64,000 bases of DNA, taken from assembly GCA_963281255.1 (NCBI GenBank), contig OY725493.1, positions 2,355,550 to 2,419,549 on the forward strand. Direction: 5' to 3'. Origin of the DNA: Aphrocallistes beatrix (lineage: Eukaryota; Porifera; Hexactinellida; Sceptrulophora; Aphrocallistidae). Positions within the stretch are counted from its first letter, which is position 1, and each line of letters starts with the position of its first letter. The notes beneath the pieces were generated by a model that saw nothing but the letters and a program-made list of their open reading frames with translations, had not been told where the DNA came from and did not search any database. Positions 32,459-43,547 of the stretch are shown here, one piece after another. A program made the position numbers and the translations under genes.

Positions 32459-33301
32459 CAATACATGCATAGCATACACTTACTTTTATTGAATTGTACT
32501 GCGCACTTGTACATATTACGCTGCTGAAGAGAATATTCGTTCAGCCTCAACTGAAGTTGGTGGAATGATATAAAGCATATGATATATTTATTCCAAGAGA
32601 TTTAGATTTAGATGGCAGGCCTTAAATACAGAGGGCTATGGTTTGGCATAAAATATAATGAGTTGTAGTGCATCTGAGCATTTTGTTGATATTTGCGCCA
32701 TCTTGTAGTTGTATACGTAGTGATGAAATAATTGATGAAACTTATGATTCACATCTCTAACTTACTTCCTATATATACCGTAATACATAGTTGTTTGTCT
32801 GGAAAATATTTCGGTGCATGAATAATATTGGCAGGGCGTTTGGAGTATAGAGTAGCTTTCAAACTTTGAAAGCTACTCTGCAACTACTCTCGAAAATACC
32901 CTTTGAAAGGGTCTTTTCGAGAGCAGGGGTGTCGAAGGAACATTAGCCAAATGATGGGACTTCTAAGGGGGGCTCACGCCTAAGTTTTGTATTATGTCTA
33001 TGGACCATCTTTAAATCCAGTGGGAGGTCGAGTCCCCCCAGAGCTCCCCGGGTTCGGTGCCTCTGATCAACAGTATAGTCAAATCAAATATCGAATTCTA
33101 GGAAGTGATATTTGGTTGACTGTTTTAGAAATAGAAATGGAGCAAGAATAACGAAAAGTTGCGAGGAAGTGAAAAACGAAATAGTCTATTTAATTAACAC
33201 AATTTGTAACAATAGATGGGATATATTTAGAGAAAACTACTACGAATCTAAGAACTATAAAAAGAGGAACTACTCAATATGATATCCTGTTAATGATAAA
33301 A
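32459..33301. other. Intergenic
   Basis: No gene seen. An inverted repeat GAGTAGCTTTCAAA/TTTGAAAGCTACTC lies near 32850-32880 with a second hairpin GAAAATACCCTTTGAAAGGG just after. Confidence 0.45.
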
Positions 33302-34804
33302 CTATGATAAGATATGAGTGAAGTTAGACAGAAAGTCTGGCAGTTCGATGAGAAATGGGATTAACAATGAAGATCCCGCAATTAGAACAACATGAAACAC
33401 GCCTGAGGTCAAATCGCCGAATATTGCTACTTTAAATCGCGTTTTACTGTTGGAAATATAATGCAGACTTTTCAAAACTTCATCTACAAACAGATGATTT
33501 TCTAATCTTTGTGACTTCAAATGAACGCGAACTTCCTTATCCTGAAGAATCAGATCCGAAAACTTGCTAAGTTTGGAGTTGAGCTTCGCAATACTCTGGG
33601 TCATTAGCATTATTACTATGATGAGATAGAAACTGACAAACAGATAAGCCACTCTTGGCACACTACCTCTCTGAAAATTAGTTTTATATGTGTTTAAAAT
33701 CCCTTCTTCGTCATTAAAGGACGTTAAAAATATTATGACAACCATTGAGAAAACCGTCACGATATTTAAAGTTGCGATGTACTTGACTCGAGAAGCTAAC
33801 TTGACTACACGGTCCAAAAGTTCGTAATAGCTCAAAATAATACCTTCTTGGATTTCTGCCTTCCCTAAAATGTATTCTTTTACCTTCACTAACTCTGTGT
33901 CTGTTTCATGCTGTAATTGCTTACAGATTGACCGTACTGTGAAACACAACATGAAAGGTGCCAAGTGCCATGTAATACTATGCATAACGAACAATAAACA
34001 GAGAAACACAATTGCAGCTGGGTTGAGAGATATAAATAAGAATATCACATTTAGGACAGTTTTCCAAATCACACTTATAAACAGACCCAAAGATATAGCA
34101 ACATAAGCAACAATGACGAAAACGCAGGCTACCCAGTATTTCTTGAAATATTTCAAAGTCCATTTCCGGAATATAACCTTCGATCGAGAGAGGATATCAG
34201 AGAAAATGTAAAGAAAAGCCAGTGAACAAACGGAAATCAGAGAAAATGACACTGCAAGGACAACTGTCGTCGTGTCGGCCTTGCCGAGTGTTAAAAAGGA
34301 ATTATCGCTTGAAATCATATAATCACTCCATAATTCTAAACTCACCGTAGTTACAGTAAGAGCTGCGAAAGTTATGAATAGAATGGCCTGGACAATCCGT
34401 TTCGCAAGCCAAGACACTCTCATCGCGTTTGGGAACGCCCAAATGATCAAACTATCGATGATCTGCAAGGTGAATAAATCCATTATTAGCATAATGGACA
34501 CATGAAAAACTTTGTTGCTATCTCGGTTTTCAGCTGTTGAGGGAACTTTAGCAGCCGCTGGGGGGATTGGAGGTATTTCTTCTCGTATCTGATGAATGGC
34601 AGGAGTGATTTCTGGTTCAGGAAAAATCTCGTAAACGATTTCTTCTTTGTCTTGGTTTAATTCTTCATGAACGAGTTCTGTATTCATGTATAAAGATAAT
34701 TGCGTAGCTCGTGAAACATTTTCAGGATTGTCTGGTGTACTTCCCGGGATTGTACCTGGATCTTTGCCCAAGTTTGAGTAGACGGTAGATTCAGATTCAG
34801 TCAT
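33302..34804 (-). CDS. Multi-pass membrane protein, gustatory-receptor-like candidate
   Basis: A single exon encodes 500 aa. The first 95 or so residues are acidic and Pro-rich with no signal peptide. About seven or eight hydrophobic helices follow (roughly 100-125, 137-160, 178-202, 228-250, 255-290, 342-365, 385-410, 465-490). The long polar loop before the third-last helix (KVKEYILGKAEIQEGIILSY, then LLDRVVKLASRVKYIA) and the amphipathic stretch before the last helix fit the insect gustatory receptor / GRL plan, with intracellular N-terminus and long inner loops. The final helix begins FKVAIFGDLTSGVFHVV, where Gr proteins have a similar F..a.G.F segment, but the TYhhhhhQF motif is absent. 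If correct it would be a cation channel subunit of chemosensory type. No GPCR motif (DRY, NPxxY) is seen. Confidence 0.55.
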   Translation of the reverse strand: MTESESTVYSNLGKDPGTIPGSTPDNPENVSRATQLSLYMNTELVHEELNQDKEEIVYEIFPEPEITPAIHQIREEIPPIPPAAAKVPSTAENRDSNKVFHVSIMLIMDLFTLQIIDSLIIWAFPNAMRVSWLAKRIVQAILFITFAALTVTTVSLELWSDYMISSDNSFLTLGKADTTTVVLAVSFSLISVCSLAFLYIFSDILSRSKVIFRKWTLKYFKKYWVACVFVIVAYVAISLGLFISVIWKTVLNVIFLFISLNPAAIVFLCLLFVMHSITWHLAPFMLCFTVRSICKQLQHETDTELVKVKEYILGKAEIQEGIILSYYELLDRVVKLASRVKYIATLNIVTVFSMVVIIFLTSFNDEEGILNTYKTNFQRGSVPRVAYLFVSFYLIIVIMLMTQSIAKLNSKLSKFSDLILQDKEVRVHLKSQRLENHLFVDEVLKSLHYISNSKTRFKVAIFGDLTSGVFHVVLIAGSSLLIPFLIELPDFLSNFTHILS

Positions 34805-36391
34805 TAGACAAGTACAAGTATGTATAAATTATTTCAACTGTTCATTCCATGAGAATATATACGTACAAGAGAGATGTATATGTAGGGCTTCAATATTACG
34901 TAATAGATGTAACAGAACAGTTCCCACTAGATTTATTTATGGAATGTAATAGATTCTTGATATAGAAACTTGCATTTGCTGAATCATCCAGTTTGGATGA
35001 CATCCTATTTTGTTATTACATATACGTAACTCATAGATTCGATCATTTTCATGAACTTTTGAGTTGTGGCATGAACATTTGAGCTTTGGCAAGAACTTGG
35101 CATGGACATTTGAAGGTAGTATGTGGCATGAACATACTAAGCAGTCCATCTGGCAACACTGGCTTCTTTCTAACTATAATTACTAGTAGAAATGTTCCAC
35201 CTAACCCTGTGCAGAAATGTACTAAGCCAAAGGAGATATTCCTTCCTTTTCACTATGGAGAAGGGTGGTCCTAATGGGCAAACCGCCTGAAATTCCCTAG
35301 GTCAGTTTTCTATTTAACAACCACGTAATAAAAATTGAAGAAAACATGTTGGAAGTTTGATATTAAAGATGCATAAAAAGAGCGGCCCCCGTTAATGCTA
35401 TAGTAATAAGCTCTATAAGACATAATAGTTTACTGTCTGTCACTGAGTGATAAAATCACTCAGTGACATATAGTAAGTAATTCGAAGATATAATCTATAC
35501 GAGGAAAATCTAACGAAGATTTATGAGAGTAGTCAGTATGAACCAAGTACACTCATTTCTTGAATATCGGGCTGTATCCAGACTCATTGAATCATACACA
35601 AATGACAAAATAGTCACTCAGCACACTCTAATTTGTGCATTTGCATTGTTAGTGATCCAGTGTGTTAAAACCGGACCAACCGGATCACTTTTGAAAAGTG
35701 GTCCGGTTTAACTGGTGCCACTTTTCAAAGTGGTCTGGTAAAACGGGACCAACCGAACCAGTGGCGCCTGGCCGCTGGGCCTGTAAGATTAGTTTTAAAA
35801 TTATCCATAGTAGCTGTGTTATAGAGTTTCTAAAAAGAATGGCACTTCCGCCAATCAGTTAATAGTATATCGATCAATTTTATAAACAGTAGAAACTCGC
35901 GAACCTAGGCTCCTCGGTGCCCCCTTAAAAAGTGACCCGGTTTGAGAGTGGATTTCATATGGGATAAAACCAAAGTTAATGGAAGGTAGACTTTAGGTCA
36001 GCGGTGGACCCCGCTATATCAATTGTCCTATATTCTGTGAACCCCCTCCTATTAACTGTAATACAAAATTTCGAATCCTGTGGACCCCCTGTTATCTTAT
36101 GTGGATCACTAAGGGGTCCATGGACCCCAGGTTGTGACTCACTGCTTGAGGTGATCGCCCCGGTTTAGGAGTTGCTCCGGGTCCGAGTTTCTACTGTAGT
36201 AGGATATCGCAACTAGTGAAAGAAAAATCTAGCAGATACGGCTTAAGTTGACTGGAGAGTTAGGGTAGAGGTATTGAAACAAACAATCACTGTGCTGTTC
36301 AATGATAAATGCCCTAACAATGTATTATACATACCACTAATGATCTGATATGATAATGACAATAACCGCCAGTGTGTAAACACACAAGATT
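34805..36391. other. Intergenic with MITE remnants
   Basis: 34930-35150 ends in GCAGTCCATCTGGCAACACTG, the right-end type of the hAT family at 58068-58688, preceded by GGCATGAACATT repeats. About 35660-35775 is an imperfect palindrome of ACCGGACCAACC and GTGGTCCGGTTT words. No gene recognised. Confidence 0.5.
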
Positions 36392-36702
36392 AGTTGCATC
36401 ATATGTGAGGTATAATAATATACACATTCTATAAAAATTCCAGCTTTCTATCACTTAAAAATTAAAATGGCTGAGTTATCGTCAAAAAACTGAAATTTCT
36501 AATTATAAAAATGTGACAATGACGTCATAATTCCATGATGAGTCGACGTTTCCGTCTGAACTCAGAACTTAGTGGAGCCATAGCCAAAAGACTTCCACAT
36601 GCCAAAAATCAACTTTCTGGGCCTGACAGTTTCTTCAATCAATTCGTTACAGATATATATATATACACAAACAAACATTAAGAGTTTTAATAGTAAGGAT
36701 AT
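36392..36702 (+). repeat. Family A repeat, copy 9
   Basis: The body half of the family runs from GTTGCATCATATGTGAGG to CAATCAATTCGTTAC, then the TA-rich spacer and ATTAAGAGTTTTAATAGTAA. One TGACGTCA is present near 36521. The GC-rich end is missing. Confidence 0.88.
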
Positions 36703-36710
36703 ATTATATA

Positions 36711-37006
36711 TATATCATAGATTTTGGCATGTGGGAATATTTTAGCTATGGCTCCACTAAGTTCTGAGCTCAGACGAAAATGTCGAATCATCATGGAATT
36801 ATGACGTCATTGTCACATTTTTATAATTAGAAATTTCAGTTTTTCTACCATAACTCAGCCATTTTAGGTGATAGAAGGCTGAAAATTTAATAGGATGTGT
36901 ACATACCATATAATTAATCCATGTGACCCCAGGCGCCCGAAAGACGCCTCCGGCGGACACAAAGTGTCTGCCAGTCGCGCAGCGCAAGCAAGCGAAGCGC
37001 GCTTGT
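36711..37006 (-). repeat. Family A repeat, copy 10
   Basis: This inverted and internally deleted copy has one TGACGTCA (about 36801) and the full GC-rich hairpin end ending GCGCGCTTGT at 37006. It lies about 180 bp beyond the 3' end of the giant GTPase. Confidence 0.88.
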
Positions 37007-37187
37007 CCTAAATAAACAGTTTTCAGTGAATTTAACTATGGACAAATATCAATAATTCATTTATCAACACAAAACAAGCCTATACTAACAGAGGGTAGTC
37101 AACAATATATCCAACCTAATAAAAATAAAATTGTAATCGCCACAAGTAGTTGCTAATTACTCTAAATCTATCCTCAAAAACAAAAAG

Positions 37188-40100
37188 TTACTTGTCCGTT
37201 TTGTAGTTAATGTAAATCTGCGCTTGAGGCTTTGGTTTAATCGGGTTGAGATTGGGAACAGTTGGATTCTTAGGGTTTAAAGATTCTAGGGGACGTTTGG
37301 AAATCCGTGTTAGGGGGTTTGATTCCTTTAAGATGTTGGGAGTTTTAAGACTTCTAGATATTATGGAACGCCGGAAAGATTCAGGGTGAGTGTTATTAAG
37401 GTGCCTTTGTTTATCATATCCAATTTTTAACTCATCCATTTTATCTCTGAAATTTGTTTTCCAGTCGATTCGACAACCCTGGCTACAATTTCCTTTAGCT
37501 GTAAAGACATCAAAGTGTCCATTTGTAGGCTCCACATACGAGTGATCAATAATGTTTTTAACTCCTAATCCCGTTTTCCAATCGCTTTCTGTCGCTGCTG
37601 AAGCTAGACCATGTAACATAGCGGATTCATTTCCTTCACCATATAAGCTGATGTTTTGTAGAAAATGTTCTATACTCTTCTCATCTGAAGTAAACTCAGA
37701 ATTATATGGAAATCTTTCAGTACACTCTTGATCATCGAGACCATGACCGTGGTATATGATTACTCTAAAATACGCCGTTCCTTCATTTGTATATCTTTTC
37801 ATGGAGGATGAAACATAATATTTATAATAACTTGAGCCAAAAGATACACATTTCTGGTTCGCCCCATCAATAACAAAACAGACGTAATAATTGGGAATGA
37901 ATAAAGATTTATATATCTCCTCAGGAGAGGTATAAGGAATGTATGTAATATGTATACCTTTATTGGAATAATACTTAAGAATTTCCCAGCCGAATTTATT
38001 CCAGATATTTTTCATTTTGTCGCGGTTCTTTCTCTGTAAAGCTACATATTTTTCATCTATGGGAAGGCTCCAATCCCACTGGTCTCCGCATTTCTCTTTA
38101 AACTCAGACCACTTCATGTTCTGCCCTGGTGTGAGCACTGGTGTATCATCCATGTAGTCTTCGCACATGAGCAATATTGCAGTTCTATCTTCGTTAGTAT
38201 TCCAGACATTCCCTCCCATTGAGCATAGCTGATGACCGGTCATTATCTGGCACTTACCTCCATGGGGATGGATTTCTCTCTCGCAAAATTTTCCACAACT
38301 AGGACACTGATATGGACAGTTAATGACGTGGGATTCAAATTGCTCTTTTGTAGCTTTTAAAATATTTTCATATTCAGCTTCGGTTACGTGATATTTATAA
38401 CAATTTAATGTACGCAAGAATTCCAGCACGTATACCTTGATGTTGAAAATTGTTTCAGTACACCTGAACATATTTGTATCAGTTAACATGTTAAATATGT
38501 CCTCATCTAGTACGTGTGTTTGGTTAAACGGTTTTTCAAATAACACGTAGGTGTCATGGTGCTTTTGCATTATAACACTATCTACTTCAAAGCTACCGTT
38601 GAATAGATTGTTGAACTTTTCTGGACTTACTTTTGGATCGAGGTATTTCTCCAGAAAGAGTACCATTGCTTTAAATGGACTCTCTCTTGATTTACTAGCA
38701 GAATCTTGTGTCGCTGCTGCTTCAGGAACTTCAAAGTTGCTATCTGAATCGGTTCCTACTTCATGGAGACGGTCTTTTTCTGCACACATACGTTCAAGCC
38801 CCTCTAAGAATTCTGTTAGGGCAGATTTGACTATTGCTATTTGTTTGAGAAATATTTTTTCCATATTCTCTACAATTCTGCGATAGAGTTCATTTGCAAC
38901 CTTTCGCCATTCTTCTTGAAACACTGTTTTCAGGGCTTGGATCCGATTGCATATGAACTGAACAACGAAGTTGTTGCTTTCACTAATCGGTTCGTTTGGG
39001 TAAGACAGTGGTGTAATAAAAATATTTGGCTGTGGTGAAAATGAATGTTCTTCGTTGATTAGTTCGTTTGGATAACGTTGTAGTTCTTTTGTTAGCTTGT
39101 CATTTGCAAGGAGCGAAATACTTTGGTGTGAAAGCATGTGTGCATTCTTATCGAAATATTCTTCTTTGATGCTCCGTACACACGCTGTTTTCACTCTTCT
39201 CCAAACAGCTGCTAGAAAGTCGCCAGTGAATTTATGAGCTATTGACTGATCGCCCTTTCTCATTTCCTTACGATCCCAATTTCCTCTAGTCAATTTCCGA
39301 TTTTTAACTTTTTGTAAGAAATATATAAAATTTTTTTCCTTTTTCTCAATTTCCCTAGATTTGTTTTCTCGTTGTTTCTCAAATTTTGTTTCCAGGAGGG
39401 ACTTGAATGCGAAAGCGAAGGCATAGGTCGAGATTGTCCTCTCAGCAGCATTTGTCAATTTTGCTTCGATAAAATTAATTTCATAATTTACCACTTTGCA
39501 GATGTGACACAAAAAGTCTACGATCTCCTTTACGGTTGAGTGAGAAATACTTGGATCTCTCTTTATGAACTCCTGAACACGTTTTGATATGTCATTGAGA
39601 AATTTATCCCAAGTGCTTCTCTCAAAATTATTGGGATCTTTTAGTTGAGATGCTAGCAATATTATCTGCTTCCTCTTCTCAAGCTTCCAAATGATATCAG
39701 GATGATTGTAATAACCAGAACAGTATTTGATCAGTGGATAACATTCTTTTGGAACCCAATTGAGAAAATTTAGATTAGGTTTAGCGATCTGAATAACATT
39801 TTTTCTTCTTTTCTTATATTTCGTATTAAATAAAGATTCTTTATTTAGGTATTCACACTTGACTTTCCCTGTGTATGGTGTCATTTCCTTTATAGGCACT
39901 CTATTCTCCTTCCAAGGATATATGAACTTATCTATTCTTGCAAAGTTGTCTAGCCCTCGACAAAAGAGTGAAAACATTTCTTCGCCAAGTAACTTTACTA
40001 TGTTATCCATGTCAAAATTTAAATTACGGAATCTGATTAGAATTGTTTGTTTGTTTTCCATCGTTTTGGACTCCATCCTGAAAACAGAATACAAGTTATC

Positions 40101-42365
40101 AAATTTTTCATCAAGTTCAGCTTCTTCTTCTTCTTTGTTGTCACTATCAAAGCACCTTTTCCAGACTTTTCCAAATTCATTAGTTTGTTCCTCGATGTTT
40201 AACTCGAAAAATCTGTCTGCATTCTGCTCAATAGCATCTTGGAACTTCATCATGCTCTCTGATAGTTTTATCTCACTCAGTCTAGCTTTGATTGCTAAAT
40301 TGAGTTTGTCTTCATAAATCTTTTTCTCCATGTAGATAAGTCGGCATAAGTTTGATTTAGTTTCATCACACATATAATCCATTCTTTTGAGTAATGAATC
40401 AGCTTGACATTGCGCTGCAAAGTCGGTAAGTGCTATTTCCAGATATTCATTGAATACATCGTCCAACTCCTTTTTCACACCTTCTAGTAGTACTTTTGGA
40501 GGACTCCACTCGGCAATGTTCTTCACTGCAAGGATCAATCTTTCCGTAATTTCTCGATATTTTTCTTTATTAAAATGAATTATGTTTTTCATTAAATCAT
40601 TCACTAACTTGCTAAGCGAGATGCTACACTTTAGTTCGTCAGAATTTCTGTATTTTACTACGTCCTGGTATTTGACGATAGTATCCCAAACAACACCAGA
40701 CATTTCCATCCATTCACTCATTGTGTTAAATGGCATTTTATAATCATGGGTCATTTTGCTGAAATCCGTTTTATTATCATCTATCAGTTGGTGGATGATG
40801 GATATTCGTAAATCAGCACATCCGATTGAGAAACTAATTGTCGGGGTTAACTTATATAAGTCAGAATCAAATTGCTTGGCCATTTGAGTGTTCAAAGATT
40901 CTGAGTTGAATGCAGAAGGAAGTACGAACAAATTTTGCTTCGACACTAGGATTAGATCTGAAATCTTCAATCCTTCTGTTTCCATAAGATACGATTCTTC
41001 ATTGAGTTTCTCCAAAAGAGTATTGATCGAATCTAAATGTTTATCTGGATCAGGATCTGCTTGTTGGTTTAGAACAAAGAATATCTTGGGAGCTGCTACC
41101 TTATTCACTTTCAATTTGTAAAGAGAGTAAGAACATATTTGTAAAAGATTACGCATTTCTTCTCCGAGATCTCCTTTTACATTGATTATGGCTACTTGCG
41201 AGACTGCTAGACAGAACAGAACCATCGTTCTGTCAAAGCTTATACAAGAGCTATCCTGAAAGGCCCTTCCTTTTTCAATTGCATCCAATCCTTCTGTATC
41301 GAGAATAAGGAAATGATCAGAATTGTTAACTGGTTGGCTCAACTTTGAAAGAGATGCATAGACCCCCTTTGTACATCTGCCAGCACTAGTTAAGAACTTA
41401 CAACCGAAGCAGTAATTCAGTAACGTCGACTTTCCAGAACTCTGAGGCCCGAATATGCTCACAACTATGGGCGGCCTTTTAATTCCATCAGTTGCACTTT
41501 TTTCATAAAATTGGTTCCCATAGAAATTTGATAATAAAACATTAATGTCTTGGTTAAAGAACCTGAGATTATCTCCATCAATCAACTCAAAAGGCTCTCC
41601 TCTCTCTACATGGTTACTGAAGTTTGCTGAAAAAAGTTCAGGATAGTTACCTCCAGGTTTATCATAACTAATAGTTTCATTGTATTTACTTGACAACAAT
41701 GCCTCTCTCCAGAGAAGTTCTAAAGTGTATGATGTTTTCTTATTTACTCCCACTAGCCGTTGGGAGAGTATTTTGAATTCCTGAGATAATTTCCACAAAA
41801 TGAGCGGGGAGTTTTCCTCAGCTAGGATGTCATTGAAGTACCATACAATCGCATTCATTTCAGTATTTTGGAGATGGTTAGAGAGTTGTTCACATTTTTC
41901 ATTCAGTTTATCGATAGTCTTTTGGTCTGTTTCGTTTAAAGCATCATAGTAGCAACACATGTATTCGACAAAATGTGGATAGTAACTTAAGAACGAGAAA
42001 TCTATATTAGCAGTAATTTGAGTATTCGTATGGATATGACTTTTAATATTGTCGACTAATACTTTCTCTCTCTCTAGATTGTCCCAACTACCATATCGAG
42101 TGATTAGGTTTTCGAGGAAATTGCTTCCAACTGATCTCAGGCTTTCAATTGTCGGATGTAAAATCATGTATCCAATTTTTTTCAAGGCTAATAATAATTT
42201 AATATCCTGTTCGATTAAATGAGGAATGAAAATAAATGTATATGTTTCACTTGTTCTATCACTTATTGAAACCTGCTTAGTAGTTAGCTCAGTTCCCATA
42301 CAATCTCGAACGAATATATATACATGCTTAGTGTTGAGTGTGATTGTATTTAAGTCTTCCTCCAT
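37188..42365 (-). CDS. VLIG/GVIN-type giant GTPase, main body
   Basis: This uninterrupted frame of 1725 codons ends in TAA. The G domain lies at about residues 300-450: P-loop GPQSSGKST (about 308-316), the TKG switch (CTKGVY) and DTEGLDA (about 355), typical of very large inducible GTPases, which lie next to the dynamin/septin-like GTPases. A long helical region follows. At about 1345-1385 a Cys/His cluster (CPYQCPSCGKFC, HPHGGKC, HQLC) matches the zinc-binding block near the C-terminus of GVIN proteins. From about 1490 to 1620 the order YVCFVIDGANQ, FRVIIYHGHGLDDQE, FTSDEKSIEHFLQNIS and LHGLASAATESDW fits a VWA fold whose metal site DxSxS is lost. Vertebrate relatives are interferon-inducible cytosolic proteins. 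The upstream frames 42369-43547 and 43548-44009 are in the same phase and probably belong to this gene. Confidence 0.85.
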   Translation of the reverse strand: MEEDLNTITLNTKHVYIFVRDCMGTELTTKQVSISDRTSETYTFIFIPHLIEQDIKLLLALKKIGYMILHPTIESLRSVGSNFLENLITRYGSWDNLEREKVLVDNIKSHIHTNTQITANIDFSFLSYYPHFVEYMCCYYDALNETDQKTIDKLNEKCEQLSNHLQNTEMNAIVWYFNDILAEENSPLILWKLSQEFKILSQRLVGVNKKTSYTLELLWREALLSSKYNETISYDKPGGNYPELFSANFSNHVERGEPFELIDGDNLRFFNQDINVLLSNFYGNQFYEKSATDGIKRPPIVVSIFGPQSSGKSTLLNYCFGCKFLTSAGRCTKGVYASLSKLSQPVNNSDHFLILDTEGLDAIEKGRAFQDSSCISFDRTMVLFCLAVSQVAIINVKGDLGEEMRNLLQICSYSLYKLKVNKVAAPKIFFVLNQQADPDPDKHLDSINTLLEKLNEESYLMETEGLKISDLILVSKQNLFVLPSAFNSESLNTQMAKQFDSDLYKLTPTISFSIGCADLRISIIHQLIDDNKTDFSKMTHDYKMPFNTMSEWMEMSGVVWDTIVKYQDVVKYRNSDELKCSISLSKLVNDLMKNIIHFNKEKYREITERLILAVKNIAEWSPPKVLLEGVKKELDDVFNEYLEIALTDFAAQCQADSLLKRMDYMCDETKSNLCRLIYMEKKIYEDKLNLAIKARLSEIKLSESMMKFQDAIEQNADRFFELNIEEQTNEFGKVWKRCFDSDNKEEEEAELDEKFDNLYSVFRMESKTMENKQTILIRFRNLNFDMDNIVKLLGEEMFSLFCRGLDNFARIDKFIYPWKENRVPIKEMTPYTGKVKCEYLNKESLFNTKYKKRRKNVIQIAKPNLNFLNWVPKECYPLIKYCSGYYNHPDIIWKLEKRKQIILLASQLKDPNNFERSTWDKFLNDISKRVQEFIKRDPSISHSTVKEIVDFLCHICKVVNYEINFIEAKLTNAAERTISTYAFAFAFKSLLETKFEKQRENKSREIEKKEKNFIYFLQKVKNRKLTRGNWDRKEMRKGDQSIAHKFTGDFLAAVWRRVKTACVRSIKEEYFDKNAHMLSHQSISLLANDKLTKELQRYPNELINEEHSFSPQPNIFITPLSYPNEPISESNNFVVQFICNRIQALKTVFQEEWRKVANELYRRIVENMEKIFLKQIAIVKSALTEFLEGLERMCAEKDRLHEVGTDSDSNFEVPEAAATQDSASKSRESPFKAMVLFLEKYLDPKVSPEKFNNLFNGSFEVDSVIMQKHHDTYVLFEKPFNQTHVLDEDIFNMLTDTNMFRCTETIFNIKVYVLEFLRTLNCYKYHVTEAEYENILKATKEQFESHVINCPYQCPSCGKFCEREIHPHGGKCQIMTGHQLCSMGGNVWNTNEDRTAILLMCEDYMDDTPVLTPGQNMKWSEFKEKCGDQWDWSLPIDEKYVALQRKNRDKMKNIWNKFGWEILKYYSNKGIHITYIPYTSPEEIYKSLFIPNYYVCFVIDGANQKCVSFGSSYYKYYVSSSMKRYTNEGTAYFRVIIYHGHGLDDQECTERFPYNSEFTSDEKSIEHFLQNISLYGEGNESAMLHGLASAATESDWKTGLGVKNIIDHSYVEPTNGHFDVFTAKGNCSQGCRIDWKTNFRDKMDELKIGYDKQRHLNNTHPESFRRSIISRSLKTPNILKESNPLTRISKRPLESLNPKNPTVPNLNPIKPKPQAQIYINYKTDK

Positions 42366-42368
42366 GCG

Positions 42369-43547
42369 TTAATAGTTCTCAACATAGTCTGAGTAACTAA
42401 CATGAATTAATGCTATATCCAAGTTTTGACAGATATCCTTAATGACCTTTATATCTGAACATCCGTGACAATCTAAATATGCCCATTTTGTGGATTCATC
42501 ACTAGTTTTCTTTATTTGTCCGAAAAGATTTTTTGTCATCTGAATATCAATGGAATTCATATGGAATGGACTCTTTTGGGGACTACGCTTTACAAAATCA
42601 GTTTCAAATATTAAATCAACTAACTGGGATTTCCCAATAGGATTCCAGGAAGCCCACCCTAACCCAAACGAAACCAAACCAGTAAATTGTTGAAGAGAAT
42701 ACCAGAGTTCTTTACAAATTTCGAATCGGATAGATGTTTCCTCCCGAAGATGGGATTCAAGGATTGGATAATAGAATGGGACTGGATTACTGAATGAATA
42801 GTGTTCTAGACAGAGACCTCTAACTACGGAATCTGACATTTGAAAGATTAAATGAAATATGTCCAGCGTAGTTAGTGATATGTTAGTTATGCTCACGATT
42901 ATTCGTGTGAGTTCTTCTAAAGGCAAACTGCACTTGATATAATAGAATGCCAGAGGCAAGAGCTCTTTAAATATCCTATTTAGTGACTTCTCTTCCATAC
43001 TTTCTGCGTTCTTGATTAAGCTATCGAATGAATCTGAAATAATCATTCTGTATGTAGTGTGTGGTATTTGTGTATCTCCTCCAAAATTCGCTTCTATTTT
43101 TTGAATTTGCTTCAATTGTTCTTGTGTGAAATAAATTAAGAGATTTATATCTGGGTCGTACTGGAGTAAGTAATTACGAATCACTCCTTCGATTCTATTC
43201 AGTTTTATGCTGAGTTCTCCTATATCGTCCAGACTGCTTGCTCTGATGCGTGTCTTAGCTTCAATGCTCAGAATCTCGTCGATTTCAAAGAAGTTTTGGG
43301 ATTCTTCGAATTTTAGAAAGTATCGCTTAACATCTCTATAATCTCTCTCATTTCTCTTGGGTAGTTCACAGCATATTTTTTCTTGAAGTTTGACGTTTGT
43401 AGTTATAATCATTTCTCTCAATTTCATCATTGGATATTCCTCAAAATGTTTGTTTAAGATTTCAAAAATCTTAGCCCCTTCTTTTCCGTAGAAAAATATG
43501 AATGTGTTCTCAACATATTCTCTAATCTTCTTTTCAGATAATGCGAG
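42369..43547 (-). CDS. VLIG N-terminal segment, separated by one in-frame TAA
   Basis: The frame is open from 43547 (first Met 43430) to TAA at 42369-42371. One codon (CGC) follows, then the ATG of the main body, in the same phase. About 40 codons before the stop, the segment SFGLGWASWNPIGKSQLVDL, then FHMNSIDIQM, fits the degenerate first GTP-binding-like block of URGCP/VLIG proteins (family pattern: F.R.G...SKS.LLN, then G..EI.W). This strongly suggests that it is the N-terminal half of the same protein. Translation would need a short intron, readthrough or a functional allele without the TAA. Otherwise the locus is a recent pseudogene. Confidence 0.75.
   Translation of the reverse strand, partial: LALSEKKIREYVENTFIFFYGKEGAKIFEILNKHFEEYPMMKLREMIITTNVKLQEKICCELPKRNERDYRDVKRYFLKFEESQNFFEIDEILSIEAKTRIRASSLDDIGELSIKLNRIEGVIRNYLLQYDPDINLLIYFTQEQLKQIQKIEANFGGDTQIPHTTYRMIISDSFDSLIKNAESMEEKSLNRIFKELLPLAFYYIKCSLPLEELTRIIVSITNISLTTLDIFHLIFQMSDSVVRGLCLEHYSFSNPVPFYYPILESHLREETSIRFEICKELWYSLQQFTGLVSFGLGWASWNPIGKSQLVDLIFETDFVKRSPQKSPFHMNSIDIQMTKNLFGQIKKTSDESTKWAYLDCHGCSDIKVIKDICQNLDIALIHVSYSDYVENY

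Noticed and set aside
33302-34804. GPCR assignment for the multi-pass protein
   Set aside because: No signal peptide, DRY, CWxP or NPxxY motif; loop lengths are wrong for rhodopsin-type receptors.
37188-37190. Dynamin or GBP family for the giant GTPase
   Set aside because: The P-loop GPQSSGKST with DTEG, the upstream degenerate SKS-type block and the C-terminal zinc cluster together fit VLIG/URGCP better than GBP (no RD/TLRD base motif seen) or dynamin.
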